Numbered from the stretch's first letter, positions 22,900 to 35,650 are shown. The stretch: 64,000 bases of DNA from Thalassia testudinum (GCA_037157565.1 JAZHRO010000012.1:10628501-10692500), one strand, 5' to 3'. Notes: a model not told the origin generated them from the sequence alone. A program made the numbers and translations.

Positions 22900-24635
22900 A
22901 GCTTCAAGCAAAGGCAAGTTAATTTGCACTTGTTTGAAAGTCTCCATGATTTCGTCCGTCCTATCTTTGGCTCCAGATGAGCCAACAGAAATCTACCCAG
23001 AGTCAGATAAGCGCTCTAGAAAGGGCACTCTCGATTTCTGGGTGGAAGGGTTGTCATGTTGGGTAAGTGGGGGAATGGGGACAACCTCTTCCAGCGAGGT
23101 GATTTCAAGCGGAGAAGAGTTGGGTTGCTCTTCTCCAGTGAGGTCGAAAGTCAGGGTGGATGGTTTTTCAGAAGGTGGGACTATAAGAGCATCAGGTTTG
23201 GAAATATCTTTCCCACTCCTCAGAATAGTCACTGCCTGGGCTTGCTCCCTAAAGATAATCCCTTTCCCTTTAGGGTTCTCCTCAGATGAACTGGGAAGCT
23301 TCCCAGTCTCCCTTTACTCATGGCCTCGACAAGGTGTCCAATTTGTGATTTCATCTTATTAATTGCCTTGTCATTAGATTGGATGATCATGCTTTGATTC
23401 TCTTGCATGGCTTTCAGCATGGCTTTAAGCTCATCCATCTCAGAAGTCTTGGATGGTTGGGAGGGCATAGGAGGTTGATTATACTATTGAGTCTGAAAGG
23501 GTTGGGGTCAGTAATTCCCTGAATTAGAGACATTCCCCTATCTCCATGAAAAATTGGGGTGGTTCCTCCATCCTTTATTATAAGTATTGGAAAAAGGGTC
23601 ATTACGAGGTTTGGGTTGGAACCCTTGGGCGGCATTCAGGTCCGCCTGTACAAGGTCAGGGAATTGGGAGGCCAAATGATAATCCACAGTAGTGTGCGTA
23701 TTGCCATTGCAAATGGAGCATTTAGAAGCTTGGGAAGCAGAGGCATTTGGCGTGAGTTGGGTAGGGTTTGTCATAAGCCTTTCCATGTTTTGGTTCAACA
23801 ATTGAATCTGGAAGGCCAAATTCCAAGTATCCCTAGCCTCATTTGCCTCAATCTTTCGTTGCATAAGAGTAGGTTTCCTATCCAAATAGAAAAAATTTAG
23901 ATGGATAGAATTCTCACTCAAGGTCTCAAAAAGATCCCAAGCCTCACCTTCAGTTTTTGTAAGAAAGGTTCCTACACAGGCTCCATCCATTGTTTGCTAG
24001 CGCTTGTCATTTAATCCAGTGTAGAACCTTTCTACAAGTTGCCATCTTGGCACTTGATGATGGGGACATAAGCATAACAAATCTTTGAAGCGCTCCCATG
24101 CATCATGAAATTGTTCTCCATCTTGTTGAGCAAAACCTATGATTTCCCTCCTATAGTGATTAGTCTTGCTCATGGGGAAGTATTTTTTCAAAAACTCTCC
24201 CTTCAAGTCATCCCAAGTATCCACTCTACCATCTAGAGTGTGATACCAATGCTTTGCCTTATCCTTGAGGGATAAAGGAAAGAGGGTTGGCATTTGTGCG
24301 TCATCAGTAACACCCTGCAATCTCACCATGGAACAGACCTTGGTGAATTCCTCCAGATGCCTGTAGGGGTCCTCCCTAGAAGTACCATAGAATGAGGGCA
24401 ACAGAGATATGGTATTACTCTTGATTTCATATGGATTGTTCCCCCTAAGTCTTCTTAGTGTATGGCCAGGTTGGTTGGTAGGGATAAAATAATCTCTTAG
24501 AGATCATTGGTTCTCCACAATTCTATTTTCACCTTCCTTGGCCATCTCGCTTCTCTCTTGGTTGGTTCTCCTAAGGATCCTTTCAAGTTCTGAATTAAAC
24601 ACAAGTTGTCTCCTCAGTGACCGCCTACCAAGCAT
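22900..24635 (-). pseudogene. gag: gag of element B, decayed
   Basis: The start is placed at the ATG at 24635-24633, MLGRRSLRRQLVFN, because C has the same start (MLSRRSLRRQLVFD at 46224). Domain blocks: SLLPSFYGTSREDPYRHLEE, LFPLSLKDKAKHWYHTL, TWDDLKGEFLKKYFPMSKTN, CPHHQVPRWQLVERFYTGLN, then ETLSENSIHLN. A degenerate zinc knuckle CSICNGNTHTTVDYH lacks the last Cys (Tyr there). YNKGWRNHPNFSWR follows, then a helical block KTSEMDELKAMLKAMQENQS and ILRSGKDISKPDA at the protease junction. Frames change near 24000, 23540 and 23230. Spurious plus-strand frames overlap it. Confidence 0.85.
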
Positions 24636-25939
24636 ACACAAACGAACACAATTCCAAAGGACTTTTATGTCTTTAATCAATTAAGGCCTTTGAGATTTTA
24701 GTCCAGTTGTAGGTGACAATACAAATTACCCAATCAATTACGTGCTTATTGTCAACCTACGAAATGCCTTAATGAAAACCTAATTGGAACTTAGGTGCTC
24801 TGCCCTAAAGTTCAACTAGTAAAGTACTCCAAGGATGGAAGATCGAGGGATGAAAACAGGCCTAAGCCTTCCTTTGAAGCTGTGCTTTCGTGGTGCTTCT
24901 TAACTACCCTAAAAAATCCGTGATAGGGTATCCCCCTCCTTGGAGTTACAAAACTTTTGAACTTAAGTTTCAAACACTTTGGTATCCAATGGTAGAAGAG
25001 TTCTTTCCTAGTAGCTTAAAACCTAGGAGTGTCTAATTGTGTGCTTTAGTGCGCAGTCATGCACATGTGCATTCACCGTAAAAGTTTGAATTTTTTAACC
25101 GTAGCACAATGTCTCAAATCAACTCCTTGGGTTCTATATGTTCCTCCTTTAATTAGTTCTTTTTTCAGAAAATGTGACCACTTGTTAAGTCATTTCAAGA
25201 CAAATTATGTGGTCTAGGAATTAAGTCCAAATGCAAATGCATGATCAAAATATGGATGCAAAGTAAGAAAATGCGTACCTTGCTTCCAGCAATCAACGAT
25301 GCAAAAATGCACGCAATGCAGAGAAATAGATCTAGAGGCTGCTCATACAAACCTGAATGGTTCATCCTAAGGGTAGGCAGCTTCTAGCAGGCATCTCATT
25401 TTTTTTGTTTTTTTGTTTCTTTTTAGCTACTTATGCACAATCAAGAAAAAATAAAATCAATCCACAAAAGAAAGTAAAAACCTAAATCTAAAGAAAGAGG
25501 GAACAGACTCCCAAAAATTATCCAACACGGGCTTAAAACAAAATCGGGGAACAAACCTCTAAAACTGGCCCCAGAGTACAAAGGCGAGAAGACAAACAAC
25601 TAAACTAAACCTAAAAAGTCTATTCTAAAATGCGGAATCAAAATTCTAAGAGGAAGACTCCTCCTAAATGGTCCTCTGTGCGTCTTTATGCGTGTGGGGT
25701 CAAGGCTCACAAGCTCCTGTGTTTATCTTGGAGGTGGCCGCAAGGTCCACCAAGATGCAAAGCTCAATTCCTCCTCCAAGTGATGGAAACAAGGTCCACC
25801 ACGGCGTTGCTGAGGCTAATGCAACAACTCGTGTGTAATATGCATACCCCGCACCAAATAAGACAAATCAAGTTAAATGTGCCTCAATTTAAATCAACAT
25901 GAACAAATGAATAATTGCAAGTTAATTAAGCTTGTTGCC
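24636..25939 (-). other. 5' leader of element B
   Basis: Non-coding stretch between primer site and gag. Blocks shared in order with the leaders of C and F: a GAAGC...GCTTC hairpin (24876-24899), a GTGACCACTTGTTAAGTC block (25174-25192), and an AGAGGCTGC...GCAGCTTCT pair (25334-25385). A plus-strand frame at 25630-25902 has no domain and no C counterpart. Confidence 0.7.
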
Positions 25940-25957
25940 TCCCCGGCAACGGCGCCA
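25940..25957 (-). promoter_or_regulatory. primer binding site, tRNA-Asp type (element B)
   Basis: On the minus strand it reads TGGCGCCGTTGCCGGGGA, two bases inside the LTR end. To my knowledge this equals the site complementary to the 3' end of tRNA-Asp used by Athila/Calypso-like elements. C has two changes and F three. Confidence 0.85.
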
Positions 25958-25959
25958 TT

Positions 25960-27708
25960 TGACGAATCAATTTTTGCTTTCGAATAAGATGATTAAGATG
26001 ATTTGTCGTTGTATTTTAAAGTGGTGGAAAATCGACTAATCAAAGTAATTAAAATAACCACTCAATTAGGAGCGGGTCGTGTCGATGAGGAGGCATTGGC
26101 CTATTTAAAATCGCAAAATCAAGAAATCATTGTTCACAATTGGAATTGCGGAAAGTTGATGTCAAAATCCCTCTCAAACGAGGCATATAGGGCTCACATA
26201 TGCTGATAAATCAATTAAGATAAGGAGGGAGGTTCTCTTCACAAAATGGCCATCATATAATAATAATATCATAAATCTTAAAATCCCACAATGGCGTCTA
26301 AATGTAATAAGAAATGGCAACTTTACTGTGCAAAAATAGGGCATTTGGTTTGCCTTGGCTCATGCATGGAGGAGACCATGGTTGAAGGCGTGAAGCTCAC
26401 TGGAGATCGAGTGAGCCGAGGGCTACTCGAATGGTGGCCGGCGGTGGTCGGAGTTGTCGCCAGCAAGGAGAGGAGTGGCGGCGGTCGGCGGTGGCTACAA
26501 CTCTATTGCTACTGCGAGCTGGCGCTTGTGAAGGCGCGCATGCGAGGAGGCGAGGGCAGGGGTCGGCGAGGACGTGCGCAGGCCGCGCGGGTGGAGCTGA
26601 GTTCGGCTGCAGCTACTGTTGCTACACGCTGCAGGCCGCAAGCAGGGAGGCGCTGAAGGACGCAGCTGTTGTTGTGGGCTGGCGGAGGTGATGGAGGACA
26701 CGCGCAGGTGGAGCTGTTAGAGTAGCGCGCACTTTGCATGGGTGGGCTAGACGCTGCAGGCCGCACGTTGCATGGGGTGTGGGCACACGGGGAGGGCGGA
26801 CGTGTTGTGGCTGCTCTCTGCTGTTGTGCATGCGGAGGATGGCTGCTGCTGGAGGATGCAAACCACGCGAAGGAAAAAAATGGGTGCTCACTTGAGGTGG
26901 CATGTTGTGCGATGGGTGTATGGTTGATGAATGTGTTAGGTTTGTTGGTGGAAAGAGAAATAGAGCTGAGGCACGAGAAAGATGGCAATGAGGGGATGCA
27001 TCAAACGTCCAGGAAATTTCCCGGACGTCTTAACTGGTGCGGAGGCGAGGAGCTGGAGGTGATTGCTGGTGATGGCGGTGAGGGTGATGCTGCATGTTGT
27101 TGTGCAGCGTGGGAGGGTGCACACTGAGGTGCTCACAGTAACGTAGCTACTCCGATTTGGCAGAGCTTCCTATTAGGATGCACGCCTGTGGTGGTGGAGT
27201 AGACTGACGCAGTCGAGGCCGGTGGTGGTGGAATGGAAGACAATTTGATCTTTGCGCAGTGGTGGGTCAGGAACGGTGGCCTCCCCTAATGGTGTGGTTG
27301 AGGTCATCTTTTATGGCTACAGGAATATGGAGAGGAAGAAGCGTTGTGGAGAAGAGGGATCGTCGACGACGCGTAGTATCCTCTCTCCTCAGCAATTAAG
27401 GTGTGCATTCAGTGTGGGAAACCATTGCTGCGAAGAGAATAAAAATAAAGAAAAATGATTATTGGGTTATTTATATGTAAGATCTTAACTTCTATGTTAA
27501 ATTCAAAACACTAATTGTAATAAAACCTATTTCAATGCATGATATTCTAAATAAATTCTAAATGATATTATCAATGCATGTAATGCATGAAATGCATGAG
27601 ATTTTATGTTATCCTATTTATACATTAATGTATGCTATATAAATGTACATGTTAACTTAATGTCTAGGCATTAAAATACATACTTAGCCCACAAATATGG
27701 GCTCATCA
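25960..27708 (-). mobile_element. 5' LTR of element B (1749 bp)
   Basis: In element sense it begins TGATGAGCCCATATTTGTGG (27708 downward) and ends ...TGATTCGTCA at 25960, two bases from the primer site. It shares blocks with C's LTRs, such as AGCCCA[TC]A at the start, the GC-rich CGGC/GGTGGTG section and the end block with TCGAA. A TATA-like ATAAAAG is at 27314-27308. The many overlapping open frames at 26290-27140 come from GC-rich U3 sequence and have no domain. Confidence 0.8.
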
Positions 27709-28790
27709 GAATGGTTTTCAGTGACATGTGATACAGAAACATTAACACCGTCATATATATGATGTTCCCATTCAACATAAACACAAAAAGTTGACATTTA
27801 TATCTGACAACCACAGGTTGGGAATGATGAAGGGATAGGGTCCCAAGGGTTAACCTATGGAAATTCATGAGATAACCCTCCAAAATTCTTATCCAACATT
27901 AACCCAAGAATTACTTATCCTGGGTTAAATGTCTTTAACCCAGGTTAGAATATCCATCTACCAAACATGGTTAACCCCCATTTTCATGGGTTAATCCGAT
28001 TCTCAAACTAGGCCTTAGATATCCCACAGGATATCCCTTTGACTCACAAGATATCCTTCAAGCAAACGTTTGTGAAAAGGCCTTTTACTTGTATGTGTAT
28101 AATTGAACTGTGACATCTCTATATATTGTTGATGGTGGTGCATGATGTACCATATATAATGTGGCTTTGTTATGACGTTGGACTCTTAAAGAGATACGGT
28201 TGCTGGTTCCTTGATGAAAATGCTTATGTGTTGCAAACGTCTTAGTTTTTGTTTTCTGTTATTTTTTTCGTGTTTTTACTGTTCACCGCGGTGGGGTGTA
28301 CCCACTTGTTTTCTTGTTCTAGTTTTGCTTTATTGTGTTGGCAGTGGGGTGTGCCCACCATATATGTATATATATTTTTTTCTAGTATGCATGCATAGGT
28401 TCTCGTTGCAAGTATAGGAATTTGGAAAATGTCCCATAAACAAGGGAAACTATACCAAAGTTTTGGTAGAATTAAACCCTTAAATTCAACAGAATTTGTC
28501 ACTCAAAATTGTACCTTTTTGAATGAACTACTCGTTTAACCATTCATGCAATGCTTTTTAGCAGTTTATATGGGCTATATCTTTTTTCATTTCTTGGTAA
28601 TATATGTTTGTCCTTTGCTTTATAGGGTATTTACGCTTCTGTTTTATCCTTTTTATTGAAAATAAACTTTAATGATTTTAGAAAAAGTAGAACATCAGGT
28701 ATATTAACATAGAAAACACAATTTCAATGGTAAGGTTCTTAAAAGAAGGAAAAGTAACAGAAAGAAACATCTGAATTGTAGAAGCCTACA
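27709..28790. other. unassigned spacer between B and K
   Basis: Does not match the LTR families seen in this window. It contains repeated GGGTTAA/TTAACCC motifs at 27895-27995, three AGATATCC or GGATATCC motifs at 28017-28055, and two near-identical GTGGGGTGT[AG]CCCAC palindromes at about 28291 and 28346. The weak frames 28211-28417 and 28242-28502 are not supported as genes. It could be an old flank of the nest. Confidence 0.4.
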
Positions 28791-29793
28791 TGCAAGCACC
28801 TCTATTTTGATACACCAAAATTATGTTTATTGCTACACTATTATTTCATGACCATCTAGGATTAGAGCTTCTCTTTTGGATCAAGTTTAAATGGTTGTTG
28901 ATGTATGTTATTTTCATTTTTATTTGAGTCTAGGATATCATTGTAAGGAACCTCAAATATAAAGCAATCAAACAGTTTTTTGCTCTTCTTTGAAAATCAA
29001 CTTTTAGGCTTATTGATCGACCAATCTTCCTTTTTGATCGACACCAACCAAGTTTGCTAATCGATCAAATCAATCCTTTTTAGGAAGTTGATTAAAATCC
29101 TATTGATCGACCAACTAAGCTAATTAATTGACCAACCCATGATCGATCAAACAACTTAATTGATCGACCAAATAGCTTTTTGATTGACCAATATACCTTA
29201 ATTGATTGACCAATACCACTTCCTTTTTGGGCCAACATTTTAGTACAAATAAAGGCCATATGCAACTCTTTCAAAATATAATTTTTCAATAGAAATACAC
29301 TCAAAATCAGAGCTTCTTGTGCCTCTTTCAAGTGTTCTACGCTTTGCTATTCACGTCTTTCAAAAGCATGTCGTTTCAAACCTCTACCAAAATCCTGGTT
29401 TGATCTTTTATTGAGGTTCCATAGATATATTTCTTTGTTATTCAACTTTGTTGTTTGTGATCAATGGATTCCAAGGTATTGGAAAGATCCATGTTGTTGT
29501 TGTTCTTCTTCTTCTTCTTTTTAGGATAAAAAGAGAAGTGGTTGTAAAGAGGTTGTGTCACCCTCATTCAAGTGGTACTATAGTGGATTGACTACTCTTG
29601 ACTCATCGGAAAAATCCTAAGCTGAGAGGCTTAGGTAGTGGTTTTCATCCGGTTTGGGTTTCCACTCTAAATTCAGGTGTAAATTGTGCTTGACTTTTGT
29701 TGCAATTTATTTCTACCTTTTACTATTTTAAGAAGTGATACTATTCACCCCCCCCCTTTAGTATTTGTTCGATCCACAAGTAATATTCTCACA
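28791..29793 (+). mobile_element. 5' LTR of element K (1003 bp)
   Basis: Begins TGCAAGCACCTC and ends CTCACA, directly before TGGTATCAGAGC. It matches 50433-51053 from its first base. It carries about nine copies of a TTGATCGACCAA-like motif at 29011-29215 and a TATA-like CAAATAAAG near 29246. A short minus-strand frame at 29092-29331 simply reads these repeats. Confidence 0.9.
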
Positions 29794-29806
29794 TGGTATC
29801 AGAGCC
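29794..29806 (+). promoter_or_regulatory. primer binding site of K, initiator tRNA-Met type
   Basis: TGGTATCAGAGCC directly follows the LTR. This is the usual plant copia site complementary to the 3' end of initiator tRNA-Met. Confidence 0.9.
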
Positions 29807-29820
29807 TCATTGTCCAGAAG

Positions 29821-31542
29821 ATGTCATAATCATCTATTGACACATATGCTAAGGGGCAATCAGTTGTTCGACCTCCTCTCTTTGACGGAATGAACTATGG
29901 ATACTAGAAGATTAGGATGTAGATCTTCATAGAATCTATGGATTTCGAGGTGTAGGATGTCATCGCCTCCAAGTACACACGTCCTAAAATAAATGGAGTG
30001 GCAGTGACACCAGATCAAAAGAAGATGGCAACACACAATGCCAAAGCCATGAATGCAATCTTTTGCGTGCTTTCAAGAGTAGAATTTAATTGTGTTTCTA
30101 CTTGCAAGACAACCTACGAGATCTAGAGCATCCTCGAAGTCACCCACGAGGGGACATCCAAGGTAAAAAAAAACTAGGGTAATTTTACTAACATAGAATT
30201 ATGAGGTTTTCAGGATGAAGAAGGGAGAATATATTAAAGAGATGTTCACAAGATTCATGGACATCATAAACTCCTTAAGAAATCTAAATAAGGAGATCAA
30301 GAATGAAGCCTTAGTGAGAAAAATTCTTCGATCACTCACCAGGGATTGGGAGACCAAGACTACCGCCATACAAGAGTCGAAAGATTTGTCTACTTTAAAA
30401 CTAGACGATCTTATCAGAAGCCTTATGGCCTACAAAGTTCAACTCCAACATATGAAGGAGCATGAAGATGAAGGCATCAAGAAGAAAACTGTGGCTCTTG
30501 AAGCAAATCAACAAACATAAGATTCCTCGAGTGAAAATGAAGAGGAAGATATAGCCCTCCTTTCAAGAAAATTCAGAAAGTTCCTCAAGAACAAAAGAAG
30601 CCAAAGTAGATGCCATTATCTGTGACAACTGCAAGAGAAAGGGACACATCAAGAAGGATTGTCCATCTCTCAAAAAGGAGTCAAAAAAGAAGAAGTTTCC
30701 CAGAAGAGAAGGAAAGAAAAAGGCTTTCGTAGCAACTTGGGATGAATCAGACTCAAGTTCAAAAGAAGAAGAAACTCTAGAGAAGAAGCTCTCCTAGGAC
30801 TAATGGCACTAGAAGACGAGGTAACCTCTTTTTCACAAGATGAATTATTAAAAGCATTTTTTGAGATGCATGACATAGCTAAGTCACTAAAACTAGAAAA
30901 TAAAAACCTAGTAAAAACATTAAGGGAAGAAAAAGCACAAAAAGATATGCTTTCTCAACAAAATAAAGAGTTATCTGAAGAAATCACCTCATTAAAATCA
31001 CACATAGATAGTTTAAAGATGGATATAGACAAATTAAACGAAAATTTTGCAATTCTCTTAAATGATCTGGCTAAGTTTACTAAGGGAAGTAGAAACTTGC
31101 ATAAACTATTAAGAATACAAACTCAGAGCACCACAAAATTTGGGTTAGGCTACATACCTCAAAATGATCATGAAGCATCTAGCTCCAGCCAAAACAACAA
31201 GAAAGGTAGCTTGCCTAAATAGGTAGCATCTAACCATCATGGAGCAAACAAAAATGGGTACCAAAAACATTATTGCAATCCTGTTTTGTAGGTCAAGTAG
31301 ACTATAAGAAGTGGGCATATCAACAAATCAATGGAAAATTGAAGCCACTCTATAGATCAGCCAAACCAAGACCTCACAAACGTAAATCAATGACAGGAAC
31401 AAAAAGAAAAGAGATGGATCATAGACAGTGGATGTTCAAAGCACATGACCGGGGAGGAAGACCTATTCGTACAACTTCACCACCAGGATGGTGGTACCGT
31501 CACGTTTGGGAACAACCACAAAGGCCATATTATTGGTACTAG
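29821..31542 (+). pseudogene. gag: gag of element K with CCHC knuckle and coiled coil
   Basis: The start is at ATG 29821, with a stop as its third codon. The N-terminal part (PPLFDGMNYGY, IRMQIFIESMDFEV) and 30215-30520 (MKKGEYIKEMFTRFMDIINSL, LRSLTRDWETKTTAIQESKD, TLKLDDLIRSLMAYKVQL) match the copia gag (UBN2-type) domain. A complete CCHC knuckle, CDNCKRKGHIKKDC, is at 30621-30662. It is followed by a Lys-rich stretch. The frame 30803-31222 predicts a long coiled coil (LKLENKNLVKTLREEKAQKD...), common in SIRE-like gags. 31273-31542 continues to the protease region, in which I do not see a clear active site. Several stops and shifts. Confidence 0.8.
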
Positions 31543-31589
31543 TCAAATTGGTAACTCTTCCACCTTTTTCGATAATGTACACTTAGTGG

Positions 31590-32915
31590 ATTAAAACATA
31601 ACCTTTTAAGTGTTAACCAAATATGTGATAAAGGATACAAAATCACTTTCACTTCAAATGATTTTAAAATACGAGATAAAGAAACAAAACAAACACTTCT
31701 CAAAGGAAATCAGCATAAAGATATCCACACTGTCAACTTCAACAAATGCAACAATCTTGAATGTCTTGTATCTAATGAAGAGGCAACACTTTGGCACAGA
31801 CGATTAGGTTATGTTCACATGAGAAACATTAATAAACTTGTGAAACATGAACTTGTCAAAGGTCTGCCAAATATCAACTTCAAAAAAAGCAAATTCTGAG
31901 ATTCTTGCCAAGTTGGTAAACAAACTAAAAATCCCTTCAAACCAAGAAGGATGGTTAGCACTTCACAATCTCTGGAGCTGCTTCACTTAGACTTGTTTAA
32001 ACCAACCAAATTCGAAAGCCTAAGCGAGTGCAGATATTGTCTAGTCATAATTGATGACTTTTCCAGATTTACTTGGGTATCTTTCTTAAAAGGTAAGGAT
32101 TTAACCATTGATACCTTTAGCAAATTAGTTAGAGGATTACAAAATGAGAAAGGGTCAGAAATAATTAGGATTAGACGTGATCACGATGGAGAATTTGAGA
32201 ATGAATCATTTACCAATTTCTATGATCAATATGGAATAAAACATGAATTTGCTTTCCCTAGAGCTGCACCTCAAAATGGTGTAGTAGAAAGGAAAAATGG
32301 AACCTTGCAAGAGTGTGACCACACAATGCTGTGAAAGTCAAAGCTAACTCGATATTTTTGGGCAGAGACTGTAAACACTGCTTGCTATATCCAAAATAGA
32401 TCACTAATTAGACCTATCCTAAAAAAAACACCTTTTGAACTCTATCATGGAAGAACACCTAGAATTTTCTATTTCAAGATATTTGGTTGTCGATGCTTTA
32501 TACTCAATACTAACGACAATCTTGATAAGTTTGATGCCAAAAGTTCAGAAGGAATATTCTTAGATTACTTAACTAGAAGTAAAGGCTATAGAGTTTTTAA
32601 TAAGAAGAATTCAGTTGTTGAGGAAACTATGCATGTATCATTTGATGAAGCTTTAGCTCAACCTAAATCTTTAGTAAACAATGATGAGGATGAACTAGTA
32701 GATGACCCATCAAACATTCCAGAAGAAAATGTTTCTGATGAACTTCCTAGAGATATTTCCTATGTAAAAGATCATCCAAAATAATTGGTGATAGGAGAAT
32801 TGTCTAAAGGAGTTCAAACTAGATCTTCTTTTAATAGTTTAGCTTTCATTTCATTTGTTTCTCAATTAGAACCCAAAAATGTCAAGAAAGCCTTTTCTGA
32901 TGTTACTAGATCATT
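31590..32915 (+). pseudogene. pol: integrase of element K, decayed
   Basis: Copia integrase precedes RT. The zinc-binding region LWHRRLGYVHMRNINKL...KSKF*DSCQVGKQ has lost its first Cys to TGA at about 31898. The catalytic core in 31951-32334 shows HLDLFKPTKF (first Asp), YCLVIIDDFSRFTWVSFLK, IRRDHDGEFENESF (second Asp), and PQNGVVERKNGTLQE (Glu). After a stop at 32332 the frame continues with RYFWAETVNTACYIQNRS and TPFELYHGRTP, FKIFGCRCFI, and a Glu/Asp-rich linker to RT with a stop near 32782. Confidence 0.85.
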
Positions 32916-34401
32916 GTAATGGAAGATAAATTGAATCAATTCAAGAGAAATAATATTGTATGGGAACTTGTTCCAAAGCCTGACTGTCAAACTATTATAG
33001 GAACCAAGTGGGTCTTTAGGAACAAACTTAATGAATTAGGAGTAGTTAGAAATAAAGCTCAACTTGTGGCCCAAGGGTATAATCAAGAAGAATGAATTGA
33101 TTTTGATGAAACATATGCTTCTGTAGCTCGCCTAGAATCCATTGGGATGCTGCTAGCCTTTGCCGCCCATATGAAATTCAAACTTTTTCAAATGGACGTC
33201 AAAAGTGCCTTCCTAAATGAATTCATCAAAGAAGAAATCTATGTTAAACAACCTCCAGGTTTTGAAGATGTTAAAAATCCAGACTATGTTTATAAACTGA
33301 ACAATGCTTTATATGGTCTTAAACAAGCTCCATGAGCTTGGTACGACAGATTAAAATCCTATCAATTGAAAATAAGTTTAAAATTGGTAAAATAGATCCA
33401 ACCTTATTCACAAAAAGAAAAGAAGACAATCTCTTAATAATATAAATATATGTTGATGATATTATTTTCGATGCTACTAATGATTTGTTATGCCAAGAAT
33501 TTTCAAAGGTAAAGCAGGATTAGTTTGAAATGAGTATGATGGGAGAACTTCAATTCTTTCTCAGACTTCAAATTGACCAGCTATCCTCTGGAATCTTCAT
33601 ATCTCAAACCAAATACATAATGCAGATCTTAAATAAATTCTCGATGGACAAAGTAAAAGGTAAAGACACGCCAATGGCAGCCTCTACTCAATTAAAATCC
33701 GATGAAACAGGTAAATCTGTAGATTAGAAATTATATAGGAGCATGATAGGATCATTAGTATACTTGACTGCTAGTAGACCTGATATTCTCTTTTGTACTT
33801 GTTTGTGTGCTTACTTTCAAGTAAACCCTAAAGAAATATATTTAAATGCTTTTAAAAGAATACTTAGATATTTAAACAACACACAAGACCTAGGACTTTT
33901 CTATCCGAAGTCAGACACATTGAAATTATATTCCTTCTGTGATGCTGATTATGCGATTAGCTTTATAGACAGAAAGAGTACTAGTGGAACATGTCAATTT
34001 CTCGAAAATTTCCTAGTCTCTTAGTTCTCTAGAAAATAAAATACTATTTTAGTCTCCACAATAGAAGCAAAATATGTAGCTGCATATTTAGTTTGTTCAC
34101 AACTATTGTGAACGAAACAAACTTTACAAGATTTTGGCCTATCCTACAAAAATAATAAAATACTGTGTGACAACACTAGTACAATCAACTTATCTAAGAA
34201 TCAGTATAACATTCTAGGACTAAACATATTGATGTGAGACATCACTTTCTTAGAGACTATGTTTTAAAAGGAGAAATTAACCTAGAATTTGTTAAAATAG
34301 AAAATCAATTAGCTGATATATTCACAAAACCTTCGTCAAAAGAAAGATTCAACCAAATCCATCATTCACTAGGATTATCAAGACTAAAAGAACTTAATTA
34401 A
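32916..34401 (+). pseudogene. pol: reverse transcriptase and RNase H of element K, decayed
   Basis: RT blocks: GTKWVFRNKLNE (shifted frame near 33003), RLESIGMLLAFAA, KLFQMDVKSAFLN (33178-33216), EEIYVKQPPGFEDVKNPDYV, LYGLKQAP, and active site YVDD at 33449-33460. Then MMGELQFFLRLQI, GIFISQTKYIMQIL and YRSMIGSLVYLTASRPDI. RNase H shows LYSFCDADYAISFIDRKSTS (Asp of the active site) and ends ADIFTKPSSKERFNQIHHSL...LKELN at the stop 34399-34401. Stops near 33094, 33335 and 33726 plus frameshifts make it inactive. Confidence 0.85.
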
Positions 34402-35299
34402 CATGCTTGATTGGTCTATTTTGTTCACTATTGATCGATAAATTTTTTAAATTGATCGACCAAACCCTTTTGATCGACCAAAAACATTGATTGATCGACC
34501 AAGTTCTTGGGCGGAAAATTTCCCTCCAAAAATTTAAGTTTTGATCGATCAATCTGGTTATTTGATCGACTAATCAACATATTTGATCGATCATTTTGAG
34601 TTTTAATCGACCAAAACTGGGTGTTCCAGTTTTCGAGATTGACACCTTTTTACCTTGAATCCCACTCCTAATCTATCCCAACGACTTCATTAACAGTGAT
34701 TAGTCTCCTAAAATGCTCTTGCCTATTTTACTAATCATGTTTTCTATAAAAACACATGGTTTTTACCTTCAAATCTATTATTTTACTACCATAACCCATC
34801 AACTCGACCCCACATTCTCTCTACAACATAACCAACACACCCATTCGACCCCACCTCTCCTCCTCCGGTGACATTGATCGACCAACTTGCCATCTCTGAC
34901 CAACGTCACAGCGACGCTACTCCTTCATCTTGCGCCCTCCATGCACTCGCAAACCTCCGGCCACTCTCCCACTTTGATTGATCACTCCTTGATCAATCTC
35001 GGTGCACTCTAAAACTTAGTGAAATCCATCCCTTATTGGATTTTTACTTAAGTATTAGATGTACTATGTTGTGGTCTAATGTTTACTTTGTTTTCTTGGT
35101 TGATTACTTGAGAAATCGAGTAGTATAAGTGAGCATAACATCCGTTCTACTCTCATTTTTGTCGAGTTTGACTACTTTTGGTCGACCAATTTCATTGGTT
35201 GATTGACCAAAAGTTGATTTTTCCATAACTTCAACCGGTTCATTTTTGATCGACCAATCACCCTGTTTTGATCGACCAACGTGTTTTTGCAAAATTTGA
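34402..35299 (+). repeat. non-coding spacer of K with TTGATCGACCAA-like motifs
   Basis: Between pol and the third ORF. It has about eight copies of TTGATCGACCAA or variants at 34430-34620, one at 34877, and about four at 35180-35282. The same motif fills the middle of both LTRs. No coding frame is supported. Confidence 0.75.
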
Positions 35300-35650
35300 A
35301 TGGCTCCGAAATGCACACATACCTCTTCTTCATCTCATCATGCTGACACTTTTGATCACTTCATCACTAAGGCTGTATGTGACCATTTTTCTTTATTCGT
35401 AAAATTTTCACCATATGTTGGTAGACCTGTCGACTTTGCATACTTTGAGTCTATCTTCCCAAGGATCCGCGAAAAATTTGCTTACCACTAGATTTTACAT
35501 CTTTTTGAGTGAAACTTTTATGCAGGTTCCACAAACAGCCACATACCCAGTGTTGACTCTATGGCCTATCACCTATTTTATGCCAATATGAAAAATATAG
35601 GTGAGGGTTTCAACATCAAGTTAACCTCAAACGTCTATGGCATAGAGGTT
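35300..35650 (+). pseudogene. third ORF of element K, part 1
   Basis: Starts MAPKCTHTSSSSHHADTF, followed by FSPYVGRPVDFAYFESIFPR. After a disruption near 35491 it continues MKNIGEGFNIKLTSNVYGIEV until C interrupts it at 35651. The reading resumes in the same frame at 49013 after one copy of the target duplication. It resembles the plant 'putative transposon protein' domain that occurs after pol in many plant retroelements (by memory, not searched). Its role in the element is unknown to me. Confidence 0.65.

Larger units (their letters stand above)
19651..27708 (-). mobile_element. Ty3/gypsy element B, Athila-like, 3'-truncated in window
   Basis: Minus-strand element with 5' LTR (25960-27708), tRNA-Asp-type primer site (25940-25957), leader, gag, protease, RT, RNase H and part of integrase. 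It stops at 19651, where element D is inserted; the missing part would lie left of the window. Closely related to C in protein and leader, but with more stops, so probably older or independent. The base after the LTR (GAATG at 27709) would be its target duplication but cannot be paired here. Confidence 0.85.

Noticed and set aside
26290..27140. Several overlapping open frames on both strands in GC-rich DNA
   Set aside because: They lie inside the 5' LTR of B; overlap on both strands and repetitive Ala/Arg composition indicate shadows of GC-rich sequence. The same happens in the LTRs of C and F (36230-36860, 47890-48570, 56840-57770, 63580-63995).
27895..27995. GGGTTAA/TTAACCC cluster as a telomere-like repeat
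   Set aside because: Copies are few, irregular and on both strands; not the plant TTTAGGG array.
28990..29220. CRISPR-like array of short repeats
   Set aside because: The motif spacing is irregular and short, without unique spacers of constant length; the setting is a plant LTR.
29092..29331. Minus-strand frame with repeated Ser-Ile-Lys/Gly-Arg-Ser-type residues
   Set aside because: It translates the TTGATCGACCAA repeats of K's LTR; the 3' LTR gives the same artefact at 50747-50965.
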